Shown: positions 26,567 through 33,838 of the stretch, piece by piece
How the letters are laid out: every line of letters starts with the position of its first letter
Position numbering within the stretch: the stretch's first letter is position 1
Assembly: GCF_000682715.1 (NCBI RefSeq)
Contig: NZ_AWFH01000023.1
Location: 186,001-250,000, forward strand
Reading direction: 5' to 3'
Source of the DNA: Hyphomonas atlantica corrig.
Lineage (GTDB): Bacteria; Pseudomonadota; Alphaproteobacteria; Caulobacterales; Hyphomonadaceae
Length of the DNA: 64,000 nucleotides
Position numbers and translations under genes: made by a program
Notes under the pieces: generated by a model
Told to the model about the DNA's origin: nothing
Databases searched by the model: none
Seen by the model: the letters and a program-made list of their open reading frames with translations, nothing else

Positions 26567-27454
26567 TCAGCTCGCCAATCCGCATCGTTTGACGGGCAAT
26601 CCCATCTTGCGTGCGGTCTCTACGGCATGCCGTGTGAAGGCCGATTTTTCACTGAAGACCAAGACCCCTTTGGGGGCTTCAGACAGCATGCGCTCATTGC
26701 GCCGGAAGTAGCGGTCAGAGGCATGACCTTCGAGTTTATAGATCACCACATCCACGCCGTTTGCCTTAGCCCAGGACATGGCGCAGGCATCCGCGCCGGT
26801 CTTCTGACCGGTCAGCAAAAGCGCCATACGCCCATGCTTGTTTTTGACCTTGTCGAGCACGGTAGCAACCTTGGTATAGTCACTGTCATTTCGGTCCCCG
26901 AACAGGGCGATTTTCGCGCCCTCAATGACCCGGCCTTCGGCGGCCAAGATCTTCCGAGACCGGGAGAGATCCCGGGCGTCAATCATGGCCGATGTGATGA
27001 TCTTTGAGGACGGCCTGGACCCGTGCATGGGACGCCATAATGTGGCGCATCTCGCCTCGTAGGTTGAGGCCCCCGCATCGCGCATCACCGACACCGCCTC
27101 CACCGCGTTTTGCAGCGCGCGAAGTCGGTCTGTTTTGCGTTCCAGTTCGACGCTCATGACTTCTGAATAGTCCTGCGCCGCGGCCGCCTCTTTCATGTCA
27201 AGCTCGGCCCGATCGGCCTGCTTTTCCAGACCTTCAATCGTGCGGTGAAGCACGTCTGTCCAGCCTTTCAAAATCCGCTCCAGCGACCCGGCCAGCGGGC
27301 CGTCTTCGAGCGCATCTGCAAGTTCGCCATAGGCGGCGCTGACAATTTGGATCAGCGCCTCATCGGGCGGGATCGCCCCGGCGAAGTCTTCTATGCCTGG
27401 CGGGTTTTGCATCGCTGCCAGCACGCCGACCAGGACATCATTTTGCGTTTCCAT
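26567..27454 (-). CDS. DUF2493 protein of the SLOG/YpsA-like fold
   Basis: A 295-residue protein. The first 190 residues are helical with a charged coiled coil (residues 60-115). The C-terminal 120 residues form the DUF2493 domain, related to the SLOG nucleotide-binding fold: KIALFGDRNDSDYTKVATVLD, MALLLTGQKTGADACAMSWAK, VDVVIYKLEGHASDRYFRRN and GVLVFSEKSAFTRHAVETARKMG. Members are common on alphaproteobacterial mobile elements, and SLOG folds are thought to sense or cleave nucleotide ligands, but the role of this group is not established. Start ATG 27454 (METQND) has AAAGGAGAT upstream. It is preceded by a long non-coding stretch. Confidence 0.82.
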   Translation of the reverse strand: METQNDVLVGVLAAMQNPPGIEDFAGAIPPDEALIQIVSAAYGELADALEDGPLAGSLERILKGWTDVLHRTIEGLEKQADRAELDMKEAAAAQDYSEVMSVELERKTDRLRALQNAVEAVSVMRDAGASTYEARCATLWRPMHGSRPSSKIITSAMIDARDLSRSRKILAAEGRVIEGAKIALFGDRNDSDYTKVATVLDKVKNKHGRMALLLTGQKTGADACAMSWAKANGVDVVIYKLEGHASDRYFRRNERMLSEAPKGVLVFSEKSAFTRHAVETARKMGLPVKRCGLAS

Positions 27455-28222
27455 TGGACATCTCCTTTTAGTTGGAAAACACCCCGTCTTCGGATTTCGA
27501 AAACAGAGGACACCCCTCACCCAAGTGCGCAGACAGCCGGGTCAAGGACGCGCCAAAGGCGCGCTTCGCTGTGGGGGAAACGATTTTTGGGAGCCTCCGC
27601 CGATCGCGCCGCCAGGCCCTGTTATCTCCTGCAGGCGCGTATCCTAAGTCCGCGCTGATCAGGCTGACCGGAGGATCGCAAAAATGGTGGGGCCCCGCAG
27701 TCCTTGAGGCGGCGCTGCTGCACCTTGGTAGACTACCACCACAGTTGAGAGAGAGACCATCCGATGGGCCCGCGCCCGGGACTTGGGCCGCATGGCCCAG
27801 CCCGGTTAACAGCGCGGAAGCAGCCCGTCGGATTCAGTTGAAAAAAGCCGCGTCTGCGGCTTGTCAGTGTCACTCACAATCCTTGTGCGTAGCCTTCACA
27901 GGCTTTGCCGGTCTGCGCCACGCGCCCGCGCCAGCCGAGGCAAAGCCGAGGGCATGATCGTTACCCGCAGGGACAAGACCCGCGCAGGCGGGGCTTGGGG
28001 CGCGTCAGCGCCTAGAGCACGGCCCGCAGCGAAGCGCAGGGAGGCGTCCAGCCCATGATGGAGATGCACGAGGCAACCACGCTATGAATGAACCGCAGCG
28101 CTCATCACCAATTTGGCACCCCGCTAAGACCAACCTACCCTCAGCTCAAAAAGCGGGCGAACCCGTCAGACCATGTGCACGAGCCGGGCGGGCTACCGTT
28201 TGGTTATACGCGCGGTTCGTGT
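27455..28222. other. Long non-coding stretch with structured segments
   Basis: Nearly 770 bases hold no ORF that I can support. The part from about 27930 to 28060 is GC-rich and contains many short inverted repeats (for example AGCCGAGGCAAAGCCGAG and GCGTCAGCGCC), which suggests a structured RNA or a protein-binding array. A palindromic GCGCC-AAAG-GGCGC is near 27550. One clear terminator for the minus strand sits at 27841-27862. This could also hold an origin of replication or transfer. Confidence 0.5.
27841..27862 (-). terminator. Intrinsic terminator within the non-coding stretch
   Basis: On the minus strand AAGCCGC-AGAC-GCGGCTT is a seven-base-pair stem with a tetraloop, followed by TTTT. 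It would stop transcription from the gene at 28223-28660 or from an RNA in the structured segment before it reaches the DUF2493 gene. Confidence 0.75.
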
Positions 28223-28660
28223 TTAACTGAGTGGGCCAGTCTCAAGGCGCTCATGCCAGATCAGCGCAGCCTGATCGAGGCGGTCCATGTCGCCCTCTTT
28301 CAAGAGATCGATCACATGCCTGAGGCCGTCTTCATCCGGAACCGGCTGGATCAGGAACAGCCAGGCGAGATTGTGATAACCCTTGCAAATCTCATTGATC
28401 ACATGGGCCATGCCGGGGATGGCGGCGCGCCGGTCCATAAGCGTATCGACGGGAATACGAAACTGATGGGCTGAATTGCGCAAGGCGAGCAATTTGCCTT
28501 CCCCGATCCATTGCAAGATCACCGTCTGCGGCAGGCAGAGCAAGATGGCGGCATCCTTGATGTCCAGGAGCGTAAGGCCTGGATAGATATCCGCCCAATC
28601 GCCTGTTTTGATCAGACGGGCGGCTTTCTCCTCCAAAGGGCCCATCTGTTCAATGCCCAT
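28223..28660 (-). CDS. Hypothetical protein with helix-turn-helix-like segment
   Basis: A 145-residue protein that I do not recognise. Residues 30-75 (LTLLDIKDAAILLCLPQTVI, then GEGKLLALRNSAHQFRIPVD) read like an excisionase or MerR-like DNA-binding helix pair followed by a wing. The second half (MAHVINEICKGYHNLAWLFL onwards) is helical and hydrophobic and resembles the C-terminal part of regulators that bind antitoxin-like partners. ATG 28660 is preferred, with another ATG one codon upstream. It may regulate mobile-element genes. Confidence 0.6.
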   Translation of the reverse strand: MGIEQMGPLEEKAARLIKTGDWADIYPGLTLLDIKDAAILLCLPQTVILQWIGEGKLLALRNSAHQFRIPVDTLMDRRAAIPGMAHVINEICKGYHNLAWLFLIQPVPDEDGLRHVIDLLKEGDMDRLDQAALIWHERLETGPLS

Positions 28661-28874
28661 CACTTGCCCCGCCTCCGTGTCTACATGCGCCCATTCGTAG
28701 ACCTGACATGCCCGCCGCGTCGACTTAACTCCGGTTCAGTATCGCAAAAAGGCTCAATGCCTAGATGATAGAGATCGCAAAAGATGAAGACGCCCATTCA
28801 GCCATGAAAAACTCATATCCACTCCACGCAAAGAGCAGACCAAAAGCACCGGTGACACCTCGGTATCTGAGCGG

Positions 28875-29099
28875 CTAATCAGTTTTGTAATGCTCGTCCA
28901 AGCGCGCTAAAATGCGCAAGCGCTCAGCCGCATTTCCGCGCGCTGCGCGGGCTCTGAAGCGCACTTCGGTATCGGCTTCAGCGATCACCCGAGCGGTGAG
29001 TTCTTCAAGCAATTTATTTAGACTGACGCCTTTGGCGGCGGCGAGGTCTTTCAGACGCTCATGTTGGGTGTCAGGCAGACGTAATGTAATTGTGCTCAT
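28875..29099 (-). CDS. Ribbon-helix-helix antitoxin
   Basis: A 74-residue protein with TITLRLPDTQHERLKDLAAAKGVSLNKLLEELTARVI, a clear ribbon-helix-helix DNA-binding domain of the Arc/HicB-tail type, followed by a short charged C-terminus that would bind the toxin. Its ATG overlaps the stop of the PIN toxin gene. The pair would form a complex that represses its own promoter. The toxin gene comes first in the operon, opposite to the commonest VapBC order. Confidence 0.8.
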   Translation of the reverse strand: MSTITLRLPDTQHERLKDLAAAKGVSLNKLLEELTARVIAEADTEVRFRARAARGNAAERLRILARLDEHYKTD

Positions 29100-29527
29100 G
29101 ATTGGCTCCTAGTCTCCAGATAGCCGCCCGCGGTGACGACATTTAGGCCTTCAAAGACGAGGTCTGCGCGGGCGAAATCCTTTGTGTTCGCCGTTATGAT
29201 GGCTTCGGCGTTTGCAGCGACGGCAAGTTCGATCAAATGATTGTCTCCTTCATCAGGCAGGTTTGGGCGCCACAAATAGTATATGCTCCGCCATTCAGAA
29301 ACGCTGAGCAAGGCATCAAGAAGCGTGTCGATATCGCCTCGCGTGGCCGGGGCTGACGCAAAAAGTCGGTCTCGCGAGAGGACGTCTTCATATTCCCGCA
29401 AAAGCGCATTGCCAAACACAGGAACAATCTGACGCTCCAATGCAAGGCGTAATACCGCTCGCGGCGCGCCGCGAGCATTCATCCGCGCAGGCACGAAGAT
29501 ATTCGCATCAATGACAACGCGATCCAT
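29096..29527 (-). CDS. PIN-domain toxin
   Basis: A 143-residue PIN ribonuclease of the kind found in toxin-antitoxin pairs. The acidic active-site residues are visible in MDRVVIDANIFVPA (first Asp), LLREYEDVL (Glu), NLPDEGDNHLIELAVAANA (Asp pair) and IITANTKDF. It is expected to cut RNA when the labile antitoxin is lost, which stabilises the mobile element. I start at ATG 29527 to give MDRVVID; a longer ORF from 29554 lacks family similarity in its first nine residues. No ribosome site is obvious at either start. Confidence 0.85.
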   Translation of the reverse strand: MDRVVIDANIFVPARMNARGAPRAVLRLALERQIVPVFGNALLREYEDVLSRDRLFASAPATRGDIDTLLDALLSVSEWRSIYYLWRPNLPDEGDNHLIELAVAANAEAIITANTKDFARADLVFEGLNVVTAGGYLETRSQS

Positions 29528-29622
29528 AAAAATCGACGGCATATACGACGGCAATCATCAAACAAAAGTTCCATGCGAGCAGCCGCCCGCGAAAGCGGGC
29601 GGCTGCCTTAGGGTGTTAGGGA

Positions 29623-30081
29623 CTAGAACGGAATTTCGTCGTAATAGTCCGACGTCGAACTTGCGGCCTCGTTGGTTTCGGTACCGGACGTGGAATCATC
29701 GCCGGGCAGATCTTCGGATCCGTAGGATGAACCCGCGCCCACCTTGTCGAGCAGGTCGATCCGATCGGCGACGATTTCGACGCCGAACCGTTCAATGCCG
29801 TCCTGATCGGTCCAGCGGGTGTTTTGCACCCGCCCCATGATTTGAAGGAAAGACCCCTTCTTCACATAAGGCTGAACGAGTTTTTCGACATAGGCCTCGC
29901 CCCAACAGATCACAGAGAACCATTCGGTATATTCTACGATCTCCCCGCTTTCCTTCTGGAATTTGCGGGTTGTGGCGATCCGGAACCGGGCGCGTGTGGC
30001 TTTCTGTTCCGGAGCGATACTGATTTGCGGATCTGCGCCGACATAGCCGTCGACGACGAAGACATTAATATCACCAGACAT
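29623..30081 (-). CDS. ssb: Single-stranded DNA-binding protein, mobile-element copy 1
   Basis: A 152-residue SSB-family protein. The OB fold covers residues 5-110 (INVFVVDGYVGADPQI, RFRIATTRKFQ, EWFSVICWGEAYVEKLVQPYVKKGSFLQIMGRV). A linker of Ser, Gly and acidic residues follows, and the protein ends DYYDEIPF, the canonical C-terminal tip that docks partner proteins. So this copy is probably fully functional in DNA binding and partner recruitment. AGAGGAGA lies well placed upstream. It is the second of two tandem SSB genes; such copies protect transferred single strands on arrival. Confidence 0.93.
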   Translation of the reverse strand: MSGDINVFVVDGYVGADPQISIAPEQKATRARFRIATTRKFQKESGEIVEYTEWFSVICWGEAYVEKLVQPYVKKGSFLQIMGRVQNTRWTDQDGIERFGVEIVADRIDLLDKVGAGSSYGSEDLPGDDSTSGTETNEAASSTSDYYDEIPF

Positions 30082-30132
30082 GGGTGATCTCCTCTTGAGT
30101 TGAATTGGGTTGAAAAGCGGGATGCAGCGATC

Positions 30133-30501
30133 TCACGCCGCATCCTGGTCGGTTGAGCTGCGCGTCATTGGCGCGGGCCGCTCCAGCAGTCTCAGATCGT
30201 CAATAACGACTTCAGTGCTGTAACGGGTGACCTTGTTCTGATCTTCCCAGCTACGGGTCTGCAGCCGGCCACGGATGCGCAGCCGCTTGCCCTTAGAGCA
30301 AAAGGGCTGGATCACCCGCGTGATCAGCTTTTCATTGAAAGTGACGAGATCGAAGCCTTCGACCTCCTCCACCCAATCCTCGCCTTTGCGATAGCCCCGC
30401 GTTTGCAGCACCCGCAAATTGGCGACAGGGGTTCCTGCGAGGGTGGACCGGATATCCGGGTCCCGCGCCAAGCGCCCTGAGAGGATGAATTCTTGAGACA
30501 T
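30133..30501 (-). CDS. SSB-family protein, mobile-element copy 2
   Basis: A 122-residue SSB-like OB-fold protein: FILSGRLARDPDIRSTLAGTPVANLRV, VEGFDLVTFNEKLITRV, KGKRLRIRGRLQTRSWEDQN, EVVIDDLRLLE. Unlike its neighbour it lacks the acidic xDxxF tip and ends SSTDQDAA, so it may not recruit the usual partners. It is only 51 bases upstream of the first SSB gene. About 55 bases before its start is one of three copies of a conserved motif shared with parB and the Toprim gene. Confidence 0.85.
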   Translation of the reverse strand: MSQEFILSGRLARDPDIRSTLAGTPVANLRVLQTRGYRKGEDWVEEVEGFDLVTFNEKLITRVIQPFCSKGKRLRIRGRLQTRSWEDQNKVTRYSTEVVIDDLRLLERPAPMTRSSTDQDAA

Positions 30502-31002
30502 GGTGTCTTCTCCTAGTGTTGTGGCCGGAAGGGACTGTTCCCCGCCGATCCACTTCCAAAAGGCGAAGCCCTTTCCTGTTGGATGGTGCCGCCATCATTT
30601 AAACCGGCGGCGGCTCCGAACGCTTGAAGGCGGGCCTGACGGCGATGATTGCGAATACCAGGTGACCTGTCAGATGGAACGCGGCGACCATCGGGTCGCA
30701 GGAGCGCTCACGCGTCAGCGTGAAGCTCGGGTCTTTCCCCTCCCCCACGCTCCGGCGGGCATCCCCATCACTCAGAGAGGCGATTTTCATCAGCGACTGC
30801 GTGTTTTTCTCTGCCGGCTCTGGACCGTTTCTGAGCCCTTATTATCCGTTGCCATCTCTTTTCTTTCGCCAACAAAATCGCTCGGTCTTACTTGCTTCTA
30901 CCACGCAAAAGCACAAAGAGTGAACATTTTTCACCACCAGGTCTTGTATGAGAAGGTATGTGAAACCACATCATATTGCGGCATACGTAAGGGAAACTGC
31001 TG
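30502..31002. other. Divergent intergenic region between SSB and CBASS operons
   Basis: About 500 bases separate the minus-strand SSB genes from the plus-strand CBASS operon. The left part holds the shared mobile-element motif at 30556-30580 and a doubtful 63-codon minus-strand ORF (30599-30790) with no ribosome site. The right part, 30880-31002, is AT-richer and must contain the CBASS promoter. Small palindromes there are GTGAA-CATTT-TTCAC (near 30921) and ATGTG-AAAC-CACAT (near 30958), either of which may be an operator. Confidence 0.5.
30556..30580 (-). repeat. Conserved leader motif, copy 1 (upstream of the SSB genes)
   Basis: On the minus strand this reads AACAGGAAAGGGCTTCGCC followed by TTTTGG. 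It differs by one base in 25 from the copy upstream of parB. The GGGC-TTC-GCC part can form a small hairpin. It lies 55-79 bases before the SSB start. Confidence 0.75.
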
Positions 31003-32208
31003 ATGGCGATTTCGAGTTCAGTCTCTGGTTCTCCAGAATCTGCTGCAACAGATATTGAGCCACCTTGCGTAACGCCAACTCGTGCCATTTCACACCGCAC
31101 CAGCACCATTCTCTTCGTTCGCGCCGGCGGTCGTTGCCAGCGCCGGGGCTGCAATGCACGTCTATTTGAACATCACCTCTCCAAACAACCTGGCAACTTT
31201 GCTGACCGTGCGCACATTGTCGCCTTCTCTGAAGGCGGTCCCAGAGGAAATGACGGTCCAAGACCTCCTGATATAAATGAAGTCGATAACCTCATGGCCT
31301 TGTGCAAGGCCTGTCACAAGGAGATCGATGATCACCCTGAATGGTTTTCTCGGCACGATCTGAGAGCGATGAAAGACGAACACGAACGCCGTGTCGACGC
31401 CGCGCTTGATGCATCACCAGATCTTGCTTCCCACATCATTTCGTTCGCTGCGCCGATTCGTGGATTCCGGATCGCAATTCCCCGGCAGGATATGTTTTCG
31501 GCTATTCTTCCGCGTCATGCGTTTGATGGCTTGCAGACCTCAATCGATCTTGGGGCATTGACCGGATTGGATGAGCAAGAAGATTTGCTATCTATCGCCT
31601 GCCGACGCATCGATCGGGCGGTCTCTTCCGCTTACGGCACCGCCGGTCCTGTAGAAGCGGCGGGACATGTCTCACTCTTCGCGATCGGCCCAATTCCCTT
31701 GCTCACCTTTCTGGGAGCGCAGCTCGGAGATAAAGTAGCGGTAGACTTATATCAGCGCCACCGCGACACTGAGGATTGGCGCTGGAAGCCAGACACTGCA
31801 TTCGATCCGATTGGCTACTGTCTGGAATATCTGGAAGATCGAGGCGAAGATGCGCCTGTGGCCATTCTGCTCTCCCTGAGTGGCAAGATCGATATGGGGA
31901 CGCTACCGGCCGAAATCTCTGAAACTCACACAATCTATGAGATATCCCTGAAGGATGTGGATCCCACGCCCACCTTCCTCAACTGCGCGCGGGACCTCAT
32001 CGCGTTTCGAACCTTTTGGCACGAGACGCAGTCCAAGATCGCCGCCCGGCATGGCGATGACCAACCCATCTCCATTTTCCCGGCGGTCCCAGCGCCCATT
32101 GCTGTATCGATCGGCAAAGATCGTCTGCCGAAAGCCCGCGCGCCACTTCGCCTTTATGACAATGACACCGCCAAAGGCGGATTCACATTCCAGATGGAGA
32201 TAGACTAA
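31003..32208 (+). CDS. CBASS effector: HNH endonuclease fused to SAVED sensor (Cap5-like)
   Basis: A 401-residue protein with the two-domain build of Cap5. Residues 30-125 hold an HNH nuclease: paired Cys at 45 and 50, ADRAHIVAFSEGGP with His 71, then NEVDNLMALCKACHKEID with Asn 96, Cys 101, Cys 104 and His 105. From about residue 145 to the end comes a SAVED domain, a sensor for cyclic nucleotides, with GHVSLFAIGPIPLLTFLGAQLGD, DAPVAILLSLSGKID and, near the end, PAPIAVSIGKDRLPKARAPLRLYDND. In known systems binding of a cyclic di- or trinucleotide makes the nuclease degrade DNA and kill the infected cell. AAGGG precedes ATG 31003. It is the first gene of the operon, followed at once by the CD-NTase. 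Confidence 0.93.
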   Translation: MAISSSVSGSPESAATDIEPPCVTPTRAISHRTSTILFVRAGGRCQRRGCNARLFEHHLSKQPGNFADRAHIVAFSEGGPRGNDGPRPPDINEVDNLMALCKACHKEIDDHPEWFSRHDLRAMKDEHERRVDAALDASPDLASHIISFAAPIRGFRIAIPRQDMFSAILPRHAFDGLQTSIDLGALTGLDEQEDLLSIACRRIDRAVSSAYGTAGPVEAAGHVSLFAIGPIPLLTFLGAQLGDKVAVDLYQRHRDTEDWRWKPDTAFDPIGYCLEYLEDRGEDAPVAILLSLSGKIDMGTLPAEISETHTIYEISLKDVDPTPTFLNCARDLIAFRTFWHETQSKIAARHGDDQPISIFPAVPAPIAVSIGKDRLPKARAPLRLYDNDTAKGGFTFQMEID

Positions 32209-33105
32209 ATGAGCAGGACGTCAGACCTACAAGCCTTATTGGAGGCGCAGCATATTTCGCCAGACAGCCGCGAAATGGCTGAGCTTCAGAATCACCGAGC
32301 GGGTGTCGAAGCGGCTATTCGCGCGGCATTCCACGGAGCCAGTATTTCGATCCAATATGGTGGATCTAAGAAGAAAGGCACGATGATCAAAGAGAGCTAT
32401 GATCTCGACATCATCGTGTATGCTTATCATGACGAAACCCGCTTAGGCGAGAATCTTTCCGACATTTACAACAATGTCGCTACGGCGTTGTCGCCGGACT
32501 ATTTCGTTCATCCCAAGACAAGTGCGCTACGTCTCTATGCCAAAGCCGATGGCGCGCGGGGCGACCGTTTGCACATCGATGTGGTTCCTGGGCGATATGT
32601 GGATGAGAGTCGAGGCGACGCCTATCTGCATCAGAATAGCGGCCAGAAATCGCGTCTGAAAACCAATCTCCAAACCCATGTCGATCATATCAAGACTAGC
32701 GGCGTTATCGGTACGTTGAAACTCGGCAAGCTCGCGCGTGTGCGCTACGATCTCGATATCAAACAGTTTGCGCTCGATCTCGTCCTTATCGAACTCTTGA
32801 AAGGCAAAACCGCAGAATCTCTAGATCAACAGTTTACCCATGTGCTCCAGATCATCGCTGACCGGTCGACCCCAATCACGATTGAAGATCCCGCCAACCC
32901 TGCTGGAAATGATCTGTCAGGATTGTTGGACACACAAGTGTGGTCAGAGCTCAGAAATGTCGCGACCACCATGTTGAACCAGGCCGACTCGGGCGGATGG
33001 GGGCTTGCTTTTGGCGAAGCCGAAAATCTCGGTCCCGCAAGTGCGGCTATCATAACCCGAGCGGCAGAGACCGTTGATGCGCCGACAAAACCTTGGGCGA
33101 GATAA
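32209..33105 (+). CDS. CD-NTase, CBASS cyclic oligonucleotide synthase
   Basis: A 298-residue nucleotidyltransferase of the cGAS/DncV-like superfamily. The active-site pattern is intact: YGGSKKKGTMIKESYDLDIIV gives the GS motif (residues 52-53) and the D65-x-D67 pair, and RLHIDVVPGRY gives the third Asp, D124. So it should make a cyclic di- or trinucleotide upon phage infection and fire the SAVED effector encoded just before it. The gene starts the base after the effector stop. Its C-terminus, DAPTKPWAR, has no terminal glycine of the kind used for E2-dependent conjugation in described type II systems. Its end overlaps the next gene by about 30 bases. Confidence 0.93.
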   Translation: MSRTSDLQALLEAQHISPDSREMAELQNHRAGVEAAIRAAFHGASISIQYGGSKKKGTMIKESYDLDIIVYAYHDETRLGENLSDIYNNVATALSPDYFVHPKTSALRLYAKADGARGDRLHIDVVPGRYVDESRGDAYLHQNSGQKSRLKTNLQTHVDHIKTSGVIGTLKLGKLARVRYDLDIKQFALDLVLIELLKGKTAESLDQQFTHVLQIIADRSTPITIEDPANPAGNDLSGLLDTQVWSELRNVATTMLNQADSGGWGLAFGEAENLGPASAAIITRAAETVDAPTKPWAR

Positions 33106-33835
33106 TCGCCCCCGGCGATGGTGGAAGATACGCCCGAGCGCCCTCGACGACATTACCACCGCTTTAAGCGCTCAGCCCTTGCTGAGGCTGACAGAGGTCG
33201 ATGGCAAATTAATACTAAAGGGCATGTTCGGTGTAAAAAGCGAGGGACAGACCGTCGATAGTTTCCCGGTTCGCATCCACTTTCCCGGCAACTATCCACA
33301 CGGGTTGCCGATCGTAGAAGTTTTGGGTGAGCGCATTCCAACTTCGCCAGATCGACACATAAACTCCGATCGTTCTGCGTGTCTGTATGTTCCCGAAGAG
33401 TGGCTTGCCCACCGGCCTGATGATCGTTTCCTCACCTTTCTTAGAATTCCCGTGCGAAACTTTTTCCTCGGGCAGCTCTATTACGAAACGCACAAACGGT
33501 TTCCACCGACTGGAGAGCGCCAGCATTATGGCGCGGGTCTGATTGATGCATATTCAGATATCCTGGGTGTTCCTGCCAAGATCAACGAGATTCATTATTG
33601 GCTCCGTATCCTGGCCAGCAATCGCTCAAAAGGTCATTGGAAATGCCCTTGTGGATCTGGAAAAATCGTTCGGCAGTGCTGTAGACAGCTTGTTTTCGAC
33701 AAGCAGCAAAACACCCCTGTTTGGCTGGCGAAACGTATGAAACGTGAAATATTAAAAGAGCTTGAGCACCGAAGGCAAAAACGCACTCGTCGGCGGGTTG
33801 ATGACCAGAAGCGCGACGTCAGAGAGGCTGCGTAG
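33074..33835 (+). CDS. Stand-alone E2-like protein with C-terminal SEC-C motif, CBASS accessory
   Basis: A 253-residue protein with a ubiquitin-conjugating (E2-like) fold at residues 20-145. HFPGNYPHGLPIVEVLG matches the E2 YPxxxP strand and RHINSDRSACLYVPEEW carries the candidate catalytic Cys 103, eight residues after His 95. Residues 188-204 (HWKCPCGSGKIVRQCCR) are a SEC-C zinc motif. The tail is a strongly basic helix. Stand-alone E2 proteins occur in type II-short CBASS, where they act on the CD-NTase; Cap2 proteins of standard type II also have E1 and no SEC-C. The start is TTG 33074 or ATG 33077, inside the CD-NTase gene in another frame, and no later start exists until residue 51. Confidence 0.85.
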   Translation: MMRRQNLGRDNRPRRWWKIRPSALDDITTALSAQPLLRLTEVDGKLILKGMFGVKSEGQTVDSFPVRIHFPGNYPHGLPIVEVLGERIPTSPDRHINSDRSACLYVPEEWLAHRPDDRFLTFLRIPVRNFFLGQLYYETHKRFPPTGERQHYGAGLIDAYSDILGVPAKINEIHYWLRILASNRSKGHWKCPCGSGKIVRQCCRQLVFDKQQNTPVWLAKRMKREILKELEHRRQKRTRRRVDDQKRDVREAA

Positions 33836-33838
33836 AAT

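Noticed and set aside
27472-27957. 161-codon plus-strand ORF in the non-coding stretch of the mobile element
   Set aside because: No ribosome site, no motif, low-complexity Arg/Ala/Pro composition, and it runs over a minus-strand terminator and inverted repeats.
30599-30790. 63-codon minus-strand ORF before the CBASS operon
   Set aside because: No ribosome-binding site, no domain and no coupling to neighbours; mentioned only within the intergenic note.
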